Assembly (NCBI GenBank): GCA_036365515.1 | Contig: CM070877.1 | Coordinates: 62,520,475 to 62,584,474, forward strand | Source of the DNA: Torymus aiolomorphi | Taxonomy: Eukaryota > Arthropoda > Insecta > Hymenoptera > Torymidae | Reading direction: 5' to 3' | Length of the DNA: 64,000 nt | Shown: one piece after another, positions 9,024 through 18,295 of the stretch | How positions within the stretch are numbered: the first letter of the stretch is position 1 | Layout of the letters: every line of letters begins with the position of its first letter | Translations under genes and position numbers: made by a program | Notes under the pieces: generated by a model | What the model saw: only the letters and a program-made list of their open reading frames with translations | What the model was told of the DNA's origin: nothing | The model's database searches: none

Positions 9024-9905
9024 TGGTATGACTCTGATTTCCAGCTGATCTCTCAGCTATTAGTAAACGAAGACGATCCACAAGTTCATTTGGATCATCC
9101 CAGTACACATAATCTAACATTGAATTTTTTCGCGCAATTTTATGTCTAGGTAAGACACCAAAACCACTCTTTTTATCAGGAGTCATCTTACGCTTTTTAG
9201 ATTCATTAAAGAAAAGAGGAACAATAATTTCATCATATTTCTTACTGTTGTTTTTACGAATAGATTCATCACCTCTGTATCTCTTTTTGTGAGCATTAGT
9301 TGTCTCAAGAATACTGTGATAGTTTTCTAAGTCATGTGAACTCACATACTTTCGCTCAGGATTTTTTGTGATTAATAACTCCAAAAGTCCTCAAGTCTTT
9401 GGATACTTCTCATCTTCTACTCTAACGTAATCACTATCAAAGTGTATCGGCGTATTACCGATTATCATTTGACCATGTTCTTTGCGTACGCCATAAATTT
9501 TATCAAGATACTTACTATTTTTCTGACTAAGCATACGTATGTATTTATTATCTAATAAATTACCCCCTTCTTCCTCGATTTCACTACCTGCGGTTTCAAA
9601 TGAGCTATCTATTTTGATATTTTTAATAGTATTATTTAAAGTATCATTACCGTACTATCAGGAATATAACTAATGTCTAAAGTATCATTGGTTTTCTGAT
9701 TCGCCACATCTTTTTCCGATTGAATATGGTTTCTCGACGTTTCAACAAGTTTCTGAAGAGGATCAACAATGGATTTGAAAGTATCTTCCATTGCTTTCTC
9801 AAAAGTATCTTTTCCATACTTCAACAAATTATATTTGTGTTTGACTGCATTGCGAGCTTTTACAAGCTCATGAAGTATATCCTTTCTTCGACTGAATTCT
9901 GCCAT
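9014..9905 (-). pseudogene. Polinton coiled-coil protein, broken
   Basis: The amino part (9905 to about 9650) starts MAEFSRRKDILHELVKARN and is helical and charged. A middle part is readable in other frames (about 9640 to 9390, with YIRMLSQKNSKYLDKIYGV), and the carboxyl part (9384 to 9014) contains DYVYWDDPNELVDRLRLL and AGNQSHTNEI. I associate these blocks with a single protein in insect Polintons of unknown, possibly structural, function. Lesions are a frameshift near 9645, a stop near 9393 and fusion of the carboxyl end to the integrase remnant. A TATAAATA at 9968 on this strand lies 28 nt before a TCATT initiator, supporting the start at 9905. Confidence 0.7.
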
Positions 9906-9946
9906 GTTGACGCTTCAACGTTCAGTTGTAGACTGTGAATGAAAGA

Positions 9947-10650
9947 CTAAGTGCCGCCCATATTTATAGCAGAACAGTCAAAGCCCTTACGATATCTTCC
10001 TCCATTGATTGGACTATCTTTGTCAATCATTAGAAATCCATATTTCTCATCTCTCCAACATTTAGCACATAAATCTTTAAACTGTGTATAAGTCATATCA
10101 GAATTAACATGATCTTCATACAGGTGTTTTAAATTAATATCATCTTGCCGAAAAATTACCAAAAGATTTACATTATCCCTGACGAGGTGCTTTGGAATGT
10201 GAGCATATGACTGACAAAGATAAAAACAATCTACATTTTTATGTCTACCCATGCAGAAAAATGCTTAACATGGTTTTGTTTCTCACAAGCTATGTCGTCG
10301 AATATAATGATAGAGTTCGGAAGAGCATTTTCAGGAGCTATAAAGTCATCGTGTTCGCTGTAGGGGAAATACTGCACGCCCTCTAATGGTTCTATAAGTT
10401 TCTCAAGAAACTTATATTTTGGTTGATTCAAAGATTTTGAATATGTATAAACATTCTCAAATCGAACACCATTGGGATGTGTAATAAGTGCAAGCAAACT
10501 ATTGGTTTTTTCACAATTTGACGGCCCACAAAAAACAGCTCTAATACTGTTTGGAAGTAAGTCTCCATGCCGCTTTGTCTTTTTTTCTTGCTCCACGATA
10601 TTATTGAAATTAAGTACCGAGAGTTGAACAGAGTGTTCCTTGAAATTCAT
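9947..10650 (-). pseudogene. ATP: Polinton packaging ATPase (FtsK/HerA type)
   Basis: The family packages DNA into capsids (A32-like). The Walker A region reads GPSNCEKT, with Glu in place of the second conserved Gly, and Walker B is SIIIFDDIA. A frameshift near 10245 separates this from the carboxyl frame, which has FYLCQSYAHIPKHLVRDNV and IFRQDDINLKHLY. The frame opens at 10677, but the mapped initiator is at 10679, so the ATG at 10650 (MNFKEHS) is the better start with a 29-nt leader. The altered P-loop and the frameshift both predict loss of function. Confidence 0.88.
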
Positions 10651-10676
10651 GTGTACAGTACAAGGTCTCGATCGCA

Positions 10677-10726
10677 ACTGATCGTTCGACTATAAATAAA
10701 GCGCTTTTATACTCGCGGGGTTCAGT
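10677..10726. promoter_or_regulatory. Back-to-back TATA boxes for ATPase and PLA2-like gene
   Basis: On the plus strand TATAAATAA starts at 10691 and TCAGT has its A at 10724, 33 nt away. On the minus strand TATAAAAGC starts at 10711 and TCAGT has its A at 10679, 32 nt away. The two transcription units diverge from a 46-bp shared core. Confidence 0.65.
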
Positions 10727-10746
10727 CTTCATCGAACCTTCCTGGT

Positions 10747-11055
10747 GTGATGATCGTATACAGACGACGTCGAAGTCGCGGTTTAATCAATAAAATTCTC
10801 AACAGTCTTCCAATAGAACTTCATTTACCAGGATATCAGTACTGCGGACCAGGTACTAAGTTAGCAAAACGTTTAGCTCGAGGTGATAAGGGTATCAATC
10901 TACTTGATAGAGCTTGCCAAGAGCACGACATAACTTATTCTCAGAACAGAGAAAACATTGAGTCTAGAAACAACGCGGATAGAGTTTTAGCAGATAAGGC
11001 GTGGCAGAGAGTTAAGGCTAAAGATTCAAGTATTGGCGAGAAAGTAGCTGCTTAG
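10747..11055 (+). CDS. PLA2-like (parvovirus VP1-type) virion protein
   Basis: The 102-residue intact frame has a basic amino end, then a calcium-loop motif YCGPGT (residues 32-37) and a DRACQEHD motif with the His-Asp pair at 60-61, followed by TYS. This is the phospholipase A2 signature seen in parvovirus VP1 and in adintovirus or Polinton proteins, where it is thought to breach endosomal membranes during entry. The start is supported by the promoter at 10691-10724. The next gene starts 16 nt after its stop codon, so the two may share a transcript. Confidence 0.75.
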   Translation: MMIVYRRRRSRGLINKILNSLPIELHLPGYQYCGPGTKLAKRLARGDKGINLLDRACQEHDITYSQNRENIESRNNADRVLADKAWQRVKAKDSSIGEKVAA

Positions 11056-11070
11056 GCAATTACAAATATT

Positions 11071-11406
11071 ATGAAAGCCAAATCAAAACTCGGAATGGGT
11101 GTAAAGAGAAAGCAGTCAACGCGGTTAAACAAGATAATAAAAGCTGCTTCAAAATCAATGGTTAAAAGTAACTCTGCTCGTAAGGTGATTCTCTCTGCTT
11201 TGAAAGGTGCTCGTTCTGCTGTCAAGAAAGCAGGTGGAAAAAGTAAAATTATCATTCCACGTGTTTTACCGGTACCCTCAAAAGTATGTGGTTTTCTACC
11301 ATTTCTCGTACCAATATTTGCTGGCCTGAGTGCTGTTGGGGCTGTGGCTGGTGGTGCTGCTGGCATAGCAAAATCGGTTAATGATGCGAGTACAGCTAAA
11401 AAGTAA
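11071..11406 (+). CDS. Adenovirus pX-like basic/hydrophobic protein
   Basis: The 111-residue intact frame has a strongly basic amino half, a Pro-Arg-Val-Leu-Pro motif near residue 67, then a Gly/Ala-rich hydrophobic segment (residues 76-103). Adenovirus core peptide pX and the equivalent adintovirus proteins have this layout. It probably binds DNA or membrane inside the particle. It lies in the same block as the PLA2-like and protease genes. Confidence 0.7.
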   Translation: MKAKSKLGMGVKRKQSTRLNKIIKAASKSMVKSNSARKVILSALKGARSAVKKAGGKSKIIIPRVLPVPSKVCGFLPFLVPIFAGLSAVGAVAGGAAGIAKSVNDASTAKK

Positions 11407-11430
11407 TTAGAAGAGAACCAGAGGCATAAC

Positions 11431-11930
11431 ATGAAAATGGAAGAAATAGCTTTAGGAAAGGGTCTCTTTCTGAAACCGTATAAAACAGGTGCAGGTCTTC
11501 GTATAGGTGGTAACAAAAAAAAATTCAGGCTGAAGAAAAAAGAAAGAACCCTGAAGTAAGATTACCACAGAGGACTCTCACAGATCTCGATCTAATTAAG
11601 TATGCTAAAATTCTAAAAATCCCATATTTTCGCGGAGTCTTTATGCGAAATGCCTTACCTGCAAGCGGGCCTCATAATCGGGAATCAGCCATTGTTAATT
11701 TAGATGATAAAGATGGGCCTGGAACACATTGGGTAGCATATCGCAAACGTGGTGAGAATGTACTTTACTTTGATAGTTTTGGAGATCTTCAACCACCTAT
11801 TGACTTAATGCTATATCTACGTGTGAATGAGGTTAAATATAATCATGAGAGATATCAAGATTACAATAAATTCAACTGTGGTCACCTTTGTTTCAAGTTC
11901 TTATGTAATAAGCTCGGACAGGCTATATAA
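11431..11930 (+). pseudogene. PRO: Adenain-like cysteine protease, frameshifted
   Basis: The family cleaves capsid precursors during maturation. The amino end starts at the ATG 11431, and the frame shifts at a run of nine A (11515-11523). In the second frame the catalytic set is visible: His in GTHW (residue 29 counted from codon 11643), Asp in YFDSFG (44), Gln (72) and Cys in NCGH (79). All active-site residues are intact, so the only visible lesion is in the A run, which could also be a sequencing error. The stop codon overlaps the TATA box of the next gene. Confidence 0.85.
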
Positions 11931-11958
11931 AGGCTAGCGCAATGATAATTTAATCATT
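11924..11958 (+). promoter_or_regulatory. Core promoter of penton gene
   Basis: TATATAAAG starts at 11924 and overlaps the protease stop codon. TCATT follows with its A at 11956, 32 nt downstream. The start codon is at 11974. Confidence 0.65.
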
Positions 11959-11973
11959 CTACATTGAATAGTC

Positions 11974-12660
11974 ATGGAGAATATATTGACGTTAAGTCTC
12001 TCCGGTAATTCATCAGTTCTCGAAGTACAGTATTTTCCATTTATTGAACTTTCAGCAAACAAAAATTACGTTCTCGGTTTAGTTGAACTTTTAACCTTCA
12101 ATTCCATACCAAATATCGATACAGGCAATAATAAGTTTTACGTGGGTAAAGAAGAGTTATTTTTACCAACTGGTAGTTACGAGATAGAGGATATAGCAAA
12201 CTTTCTCCGTGAAACTTTAACACTCAAAGGTATTTCATTCAGTCTGAAGCCAAACAATAATACACTTCGCAGTGTCATTAAGTGTAGTCAACCTATTAAT
12301 TTTCGTCCTCAAGATTCTATTGGTCAACTACTTGGCTTCACCAAACGCATTCTAGAAGCTAATTTAATACATAATTCAGATTTGCCTGTAACTATCCTCA
12401 AGATCAACGCGTTGCGAGTCGAGTGTAATATAACTTCAGGCGCATATATAAACGGCTCTAAGGTTCATACGATACACGAATTCTTTCCAGCAGTACCGCC
12501 AGGATATAAGATCATTGAAGTACCCTCACAAGTCACTTACCTTCCAGTTACAGTTAAAAGCATAGATCACTTACAAATACGCATAGTCGATGAAGACGGA
12601 CGATTAGTTAATTTTCGAGGAGAAGTAATCTCAATCAGACTTCACATTAAGCAAGTGTGA
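11974..12660 (+). CDS. Polinton minor capsid (penton-like) protein
   Basis: This is an intact 228-residue frame. The sequence NKNYVLGLVELLTFNSIPNI, the LPTGSYEIEDIANFL block and the end IDHLQIRIVDEDGRLVNFRGE are typical of the single jelly-roll penton protein of insect Polintons. It would form the capsid vertices. It has its own promoter overlapping the protease end. No lesion is visible, in contrast to the capsid gene that follows. Confidence 0.85.
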   Translation: MENILTLSLSGNSSVLEVQYFPFIELSANKNYVLGLVELLTFNSIPNIDTGNNKFYVGKEELFLPTGSYEIEDIANFLRETLTLKGISFSLKPNNNTLRSVIKCSQPINFRPQDSIGQLLGFTKRILEANLIHNSDLPVTILKINALRVECNITSGAYINGSKVHTIHEFFPAVPPGYKIIEVPSQVTYLPVTVKSIDHLQIRIVDEDGRLVNFRGEVISIRLHIKQV

Positions 12661-12848
12661 TGGGGATCCTTTACAATAGCAAGGTCGGTAGGGGCTATAT
12701 AAAGAAGTCAACATGTCGACAGACCATCAGTCGTCCGCGAGCAAGCAGAGCGCTAACACGACAAAACATTCAGTTCCTGAGAAGTCTCGGTCTAAGAATC
12801 GTCGCTGGTGGAAAATAACCTGTATTTTTTTCTGTTGCCTACAAAAAG
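12661..12848 (+). promoter_or_regulatory. Core promoter and leader of major capsid gene
   Basis: TATATAAAG starts at 12696 and TCAGT has its A at 12729, 33 nt downstream, giving a leader of about 120 nt before the ATG at 12849. Confidence 0.65.
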
Positions 12849-13537
12849 ATGGAAGAAATTCTAAACATTCAGTCACCTGTAACATTTGATGAGTCAGTGA
12901 CTCACTACGAACTTCATGCACATCAACCCTACACCACGTCATCGTTTGGAAACAGTGATGAAATTCGTATCGCCATTCAACATCAGGATTTATGTCTTCT
13001 ACCATCACGAAGTTCAATACATGTATGTGGTAAATTAGTTAAGCCGAATGGTACTCCACTTGAACGTTCTATGTTAGTCAACAACGCCATCTGTCATATG
13101 TTTGAAGAAATCAGATACGAGATAAATGCCATTGAAATTGATAAATGTAAAAATGTAGGGTTAACTACTCTCATGAAAGGTTGGGTTTCTCTCAATCCTA
13201 GTCAAAAATTGGTCATCGAGAACGCTGGCTGGCTCGATGTAGAAGAAACGCAAACACTTACCAACGATGATGGTTACTTCGACCTGTCTTACCTCTCTGC
13301 ATGATTCTTGGATTTGCCGAAGATTATAGAAAAATTTTAGTAAATGTTAAACACGAACTCATACTCACGAGATCGAGAAATGATATCAATGCCATCATAC
13401 AGACAGCAGGACCAGACAATACTTATGAAGAATTTAAAATTGAGCTCACAAAGATAGAGTGGTTGATGCCATACATATTTCTCTCCGATAAGCAAAAGAT
13501 TCCTCTATTCAATTACATCGAGAACATAATTTACTGA
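12849..13537 (+). pseudogene. Polinton major capsid (hexon-like) protein, amino-terminal fragment
   Basis: The first frame (151 residues) contains the family block LCLLPSRSSIHVCGKLVK and a strand pattern expected for the first jelly roll. A frameshift at about 13295 leads to the second frame (13301-13537), with GFAEDYRKILVNVKHELIL and the TRSRNDINAI block. The frame stops after ENIIY. The full family protein, a double jelly roll, is much longer, and nothing resembling its remaining part follows. So the gene is frameshifted and truncated, and this is the right limit of recognisable Polinton sequence. Confidence 0.8.
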
Positions 13538-15270
13538 TTCCTTTAATTCATTTTTAATTCCAATATTTAGAATTTAATATTTTATTTTGTACGGTGAGAC
13601 TAAGTTAAATGGTTTGACTTTTTATTTTTACTCTTTCTATTTTTTATCATTAAAAAGCAATTATTAGTATACAATTTTATATTTAAAAAAAAAAAAAAAT
13701 CATTGCCCACAAAAAACACGAAAAAATTATCATCACGACCAGATATTTGATTAAAATTTTTTTATTAATCTTTTTTAATACTGATATCTCAGAGAATATT
13801 TGGCCAATTTGAAATTTTAACCAGTTATTACAATTATTTATTACAATATTTAGTTAAATTTTCAAGAGATTATCTTTACTTCTTTTGATAAAAAAGTTAT
13901 TTAAAAAAAACTTGCGTTTTTATTAAAAAATGTTTAGCATCGATAACGGAAACCATCACAATGCTAGCAGCGATCGATACATTTTTATTCATGAATTATG
14001 AAATTCGTCTATTGGAATACGTTGTTGATATTGATATAGCTTAAAAAGAACAGGTAAGTTATGAAACTAGAGCTCAGACTTTCAAATTAATAAAATATTT
14101 ATTGATCTAGAAATGATCAATTTAATTTGAGACTGATATTTTCTGGAGATCACAGATATTTCGCCGATCGCGATGTCTTAAAAATATAATTTATTCTAAA
14201 TTTAAGTTTGTAGATTTTTACAAAATTAACGAACATTTTCTTTCAATATATGGAAATATCAATTTTTCTATTTATTGTTTATCTAACATGACGATAATTT
14301 TTAAATTCTTTAAAGTTATTATTTCATTTTATATAAAGATTCTGCATAAAAGACATTGTCATTTTAAGAATAAAATCATAAAATCGTCGTTATTGAGTGT
14401 TTATTCACTGGCGAACTATTCATTTACTGGCGAAACGTATTTAGATACCAAGATCGCGTGTTCATTTACTTATTATTAAATAATTTTTTTTAAAAGTATG
14501 TTAATATATAATACATATAAGAACTATAAACAATTTTTTTTAAAAGTATGTTAATATATAATATAGATCTATTTTCTTTTACATTTTTTACACTGACGGA
14601 AAGTTAAAACGTTTTAGAATATTAATCAAAAAAGATTTTTGTTTTTAATCCATTTTTAATTCTCTTAACTAAATAACAAAAATTGAATTTTCCTTATTCG
14701 TTTATTTACTGTTGAAGTCATCCTAAGTAAAAATTTCAATTTATGTTATTAAGCAATATGCATTATTCAGATATTAAATTTATTATATTTTAAAGCAAAA
14801 ATTCATTTTAATCATTTCTTTAATAGATATTTATATAGTTAATAATAATAAAATAATGATTCATTATAATATGTATATGTTATTATTGTTACCATGGATA
14901 TATTTTGTTTATATACACAGATGACATTTCATATGCTTGCACGCACTTACGTACAACCGTATAACTGACTTCTTCGACGGCTGTTGAAAAAACTGCTAAG
15001 TTTATGTAAGTAAATCTCATTCATTAACATTTTAATCTCATTTATATTTTCGCACTCATTTATGTATACGTATGATCGTAAGCGTAGACACGCACATATC
15101 GTCTCGCGATACGAAGAAAAGTCAACTTGGAATAGAAAGACGAAGAAAATCCATTTTCGCACGAAAAAAACTAAGGAATGGGCACATTTTTTGCCTTTTT
15201 CCGCGCCAAAATTTTTCTTCATCTGCCTCTTCTCAATTGGCTTTTCTTCTTACCGCGCGACGAACTGCAC
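13538..15270. other. AT-rich stretch without genes; short tandem repeat
   Basis: No supportable gene. A 52-bp unit containing TTTTTTTTAAAAGTATG is repeated twice at about 14482-14585. Confidence 0.6.
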
Positions 15271-15669
15271 ACATAAAGCACCGTAACGGGATGGCTAATG
15301 GGGGAAAATCCCATAAAACCACAGGCCAGCGATGCCCTAGAACACGGTGCCGCGGGTGTCAGACTAAAATGACTTGCCCGGGGATCTGATCCTGGAATCC
15401 CGAAAACAATGCGAAGATCGCACGCGAACTTCGCTTTCCAACTTATTGGATCGTTGAGTGAAAAGCGCGCGCTCGAAGAGTAAAGCGCGCGGCCGCTAGA
15501 CTCAGATATGAAAACGACCGACGGAGTCGTTTTCCTGCAGAGGCGGCGGTATCCGGGAGAAGGTTAGGTTAGGTCAGTAAATAAAGAATAGCCTCATTTA
15601 CATAGAGAAAGACTCACAAGGTCTATCAAAAAAAAACTTTATACATAAATACGCGTCGCGTTGCGTGCC
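15271..15669. other. GC-rich segment without recognised gene
   Basis: Base composition changes sharply from the AT-rich left side. The sequence contains GGTTAGGTTAGG at about 15562. I see no coding signature. Confidence 0.5.
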
Positions 15670-16295
15670 GACAAGAAGACGAGATCCGCCGCTCGGGCGG
15701 ACGGATCAATGTATTTATTTTTGCTGGGCCGGTGAACGCACCACCGGCGGCTCGCCGCTGCGAGCTGAAAATACACAATTAGATCGCTACGCGGGAAGTA
15801 CAGAGAGGCTTACCGGGAGAGGAGTGCACTCCCCTCGTCGCGCGCCCACGAATCCGCTCCTGCGTCAGGCCTTATCCTCCGGTCGACTTCGGAGTATTCA
15901 GGCTGGGTCTTAACATCCAGCCTGCACCTACAGACGCTTCAGACCCCAGGAGTGGCTCGGATTATTCACGTGCGCTGCTGTCCGTGGACGGTACGTGGAC
16001 GGGCGCAGCGCTGTACCGGTGTATCGCACGGTGACCGTTTTCTCCGGACGATCTACGTTCTCGTCCGCGCGGTTCGACGGCCCGAGAGAATCTGATTAAA
16101 AATGAATCGAGCGCAACTTTGCAACCGCCAAAGTCGCGCAGTCCCCGCGCGCAGCTCGCGAATACAACGTTCGAGCTATGTCAACAAACGCTCGAGATGC
16201 ACGAATTCGCGGGAACGAGAGTCACACGAGTTCAATAGAATACAGAGAACCGAGATTCTTATTTTCTCCGTATTTTATCCTGGAAATCCGTTATA
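15670..16295. repeat. Direct repeat copy 1 (LTR-like)
   Basis: Starts GACAAGAAGACGAGATCC and ends TCCGTTATA. It matches 17703-18291 over its length with scattered mismatches and a 40-bp length difference. Both copies carry CCAGGAGTGGCTCGGATTAT. Confidence 0.8.
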
Positions 16296-17204
16296 CCCCT
16301 CTCCCAGACGTTGCGTAGCGGGAGAGAAGCAACTCGATACCAAGGCTCTCGTTCAACACGACTTTTCGTCAACGGCGGCGTTGACGAGTTGAGCGACAGG
16401 CCCGGATACGCGCTAGTTACCGCTTGCATCAAAGCGGCAAACACTTGATTTACGTTGAGGGATCGTACGCATGCGCACGGTGGGTCGCTCTTCACCGTGA
16501 GTCCGCTGAACTCCAATGGTGGTCGGGACTCGTCATATGACGCTTGACCGACCGGAGGTTGTCGGCTATCATGGCACTGAGGCTCCGGTCGACGACCGCC
16601 TTCGCTCCCCTTTGGAAGGGCGTTTTGGAGGTCGTCTCGTCTTCTTGTCCTCTCGGACGCTGTTGCCACTCCGGACAGGCCCAGTGAAGATGCGTCGATG
16701 ACTAGCACGTCCAACACAATTTTCTGATTGGACTCGGTGGTGAGGAGTTATATTATCCGAGCGTGTTCCTCGACCTTGATGAGCGGTATTCTCGAGTGAC
16801 CAAGTTTGGCTTAGTGGACCGCCGTTTGCGGTGTCGAGAAAATACCGTCGTCCACGGATTCGAACCCACCTCTTGGTTCGAACCCGGTACGCTTGAGGGT
16901 TTCTTGTGTGGGTTTCCTTTGGGTGACCTTGGAGGTCGTTGTGTGGCCGATACATACGCCTCTTTTTTCCCTGTCGAGCTGGACTTTTACGGGCTTTGGA
17001 GCGACTTGAGGTTGTCTCTAGTCCCTTGGCCCGATCGAGGTCACGACTTGGCAGAGCGCTTGGTTGCGCTTGCAACTCGGATCTTGTTAGACGCAGCTGA
17101 ATCGTGAAGGACGACATTTGCACTCGTAGCTGGTGCAGATTGTCGTGCAGCCGTCTTACTTCTTCGCTTAAGCGTCTAAATTTCTCCTCCTCCAATTTAC
17201 GCAT
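16259..17204 (-). pseudogene. gag-like remnant with coiled coil
   Basis: A frame starting at 17204 encodes a heptad-like charged helix (KLEEEKFRRLSEEVRRLHDNL), followed by a basic Arg-rich region. A second overlapping frame (16717 to 16259) continues with low-complexity sequence. The minus strand upstream (17640 to 17370) has two diverged repeats around Ala-Trp-X-Arg-X-Asp-X-Pro-Ser-Phe. This resembles a decayed retrotransposon gag or ORF1. No reverse transcriptase motif is present, so the class is uncertain. Confidence 0.4.
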
Positions 17205-17702
17205 CCGATTACACTTACACTCGCAACGACGCTCAATTTCTGTTTGCGTTCATACGTCAAAGAGTTGCGAGATAATCGGGGTGCTGTCCGCCAGTTGTGC
17301 CGTCACCAGATTGTCGAGCTTTCCCTCGCTGTTCCTTGGAAGGCTTGGCTGTTCCTCGTCTTCAGGAGTCTAAGAGACGGTAATACAGCCGTCCGCTTCC
17401 GATATATTCTCCAAGCGGCTTATATCGAACGTTCCGGACAGGGGGAAGCTTGGAGAATCTTTCCTCCCCCAGGCTGTATTTGCTCCGTCGTTTTGAGCTT
17501 GTGAGTATTCAGCACAGCCATTCGGTGCCTTCAGGCAGTCTGTATACGCCAAGCGAGGTGGAGTATCAGACTTCGCGAACAGGAGGAAGCTTGGAGGATC
17601 TCCCCTCCTCCAGGCTGTGCTTACTCCGACGTCGATTTCGTGGATGGACACTGAAATTGCTGGCGATGGTAAAGTTGCGGCGCAGCTGTCACATTGCGAG
17701 CA

Positions 17703-18291
17703 GACAAGAAGACGGGATCCGCCGCTCGGCGCGGGCGGATCAATGTATTTATTTTCGCTGGGCCGGTGAACGCACCACCGGCCGCTCGCCGCTGCGAGCC
17801 GAAAATACACAATTAGATCGATACGCGGGAAGTACAGAGAGGTTTACCGGAAGAGAAGTGCACTCCCCTCGTCGCTCGCTCACGAATTCGCTCCAGCGTC
17901 AGGCCTTATCCTCCGGTCGACTTCGGAAATTCAGGCCGAGTCTTAACATCCAGCCTGCACCTACAGACGCTTCAGACCCCAGGAGTGGCTCGGATTATTC
18001 ACGTGCGCTGCTGTCCGTGGACGGTACGTGGACGGGCGCTGCGCTGTATCGGTGTATCGCACGGTGACCGTTTTCTCCGGACGATCTACGTTCGCGTCCG
18101 CGCGGTTCGACGGCCCGAGAAAATCTGATTCAAAAATGAATCGAGCGCGACTTTGCAACCGCCAAAGTCGCGCAGTCCCCGCGCGCAGCTCGCGAATAAA
18201 TCGTTCGAGCGATGTCAACAAACGAGTTCGATAGAATACAGTGAACCGAGATTCTTATTTTCTCCGTATTTTATCCTGGAACTCCGTTATA
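17703..18291. repeat. Direct repeat copy 2 (LTR-like)
   Basis: See copy 1. It is followed directly by the AT-rich dispersed repeat beginning at about 18296. Confidence 0.8.
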
Positions 18292-18295
18292 GCAC

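Larger units (their letters stand above)
1294..13537. mobile_element. Polinton/Maverick (adintovirus-like) element, decayed and right-truncated
   Basis: The Polinton gene set occurs together: a protein-primed family B DNA polymerase, a retrovirus-type integrase with chromodomain, an FtsK/HerA packaging ATPase, an adenain-like protease and penton- and hexon-like capsid proteins. A PLA2-like protein and an adenovirus pX-like protein are also present, as in adintoviruses. Genes run in two divergent blocks and each has its own TATA-type promoter. Frameshifts, stops and an integrase deletion show it is no longer autonomous. The major capsid gene stops at about one third to one half of the usual length, so the right part is lost or ends at a rearrangement. 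I could not find terminal inverted repeats by eye, so the outer limits are those of recognisable genes. Confidence 0.9.
15670..18291 (-). mobile_element. Short element with ~0.6 kb direct repeats (LTR-like), internally deleted
   Basis: Two GC-rich direct repeats, 15670-16295 and 17703-18291, flank 1.4 kb. The second copy lacks about 40 bp near its right end. The interior on the minus strand encodes gag-like debris only, with no polymerase. Layout and size fit a deleted LTR retrotransposon, but the repeats do not end in TG...CA, identity fades gradually at the left ends, and I found no target duplication. A tandem duplication of a larger repeat is the alternative. Confidence 0.5.

Noticed and set aside
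11052..11516. 154-residue minus-strand frame
   Set aside because: It is the shadow of the pX-like gene and the protease start. The plus-strand frames have family motifs and promoters.
15560..15575. GGTTAGGTTAGG as telomeric (TTAGG)n
   Set aside because: Only two units, embedded in unrelated sequence.
16100..18240. Plus-strand frames in the LTR-like repeats (for example 17450-18067)
   Set aside because: GC-rich composition leaves frames open on both strands. There is no family resemblance.
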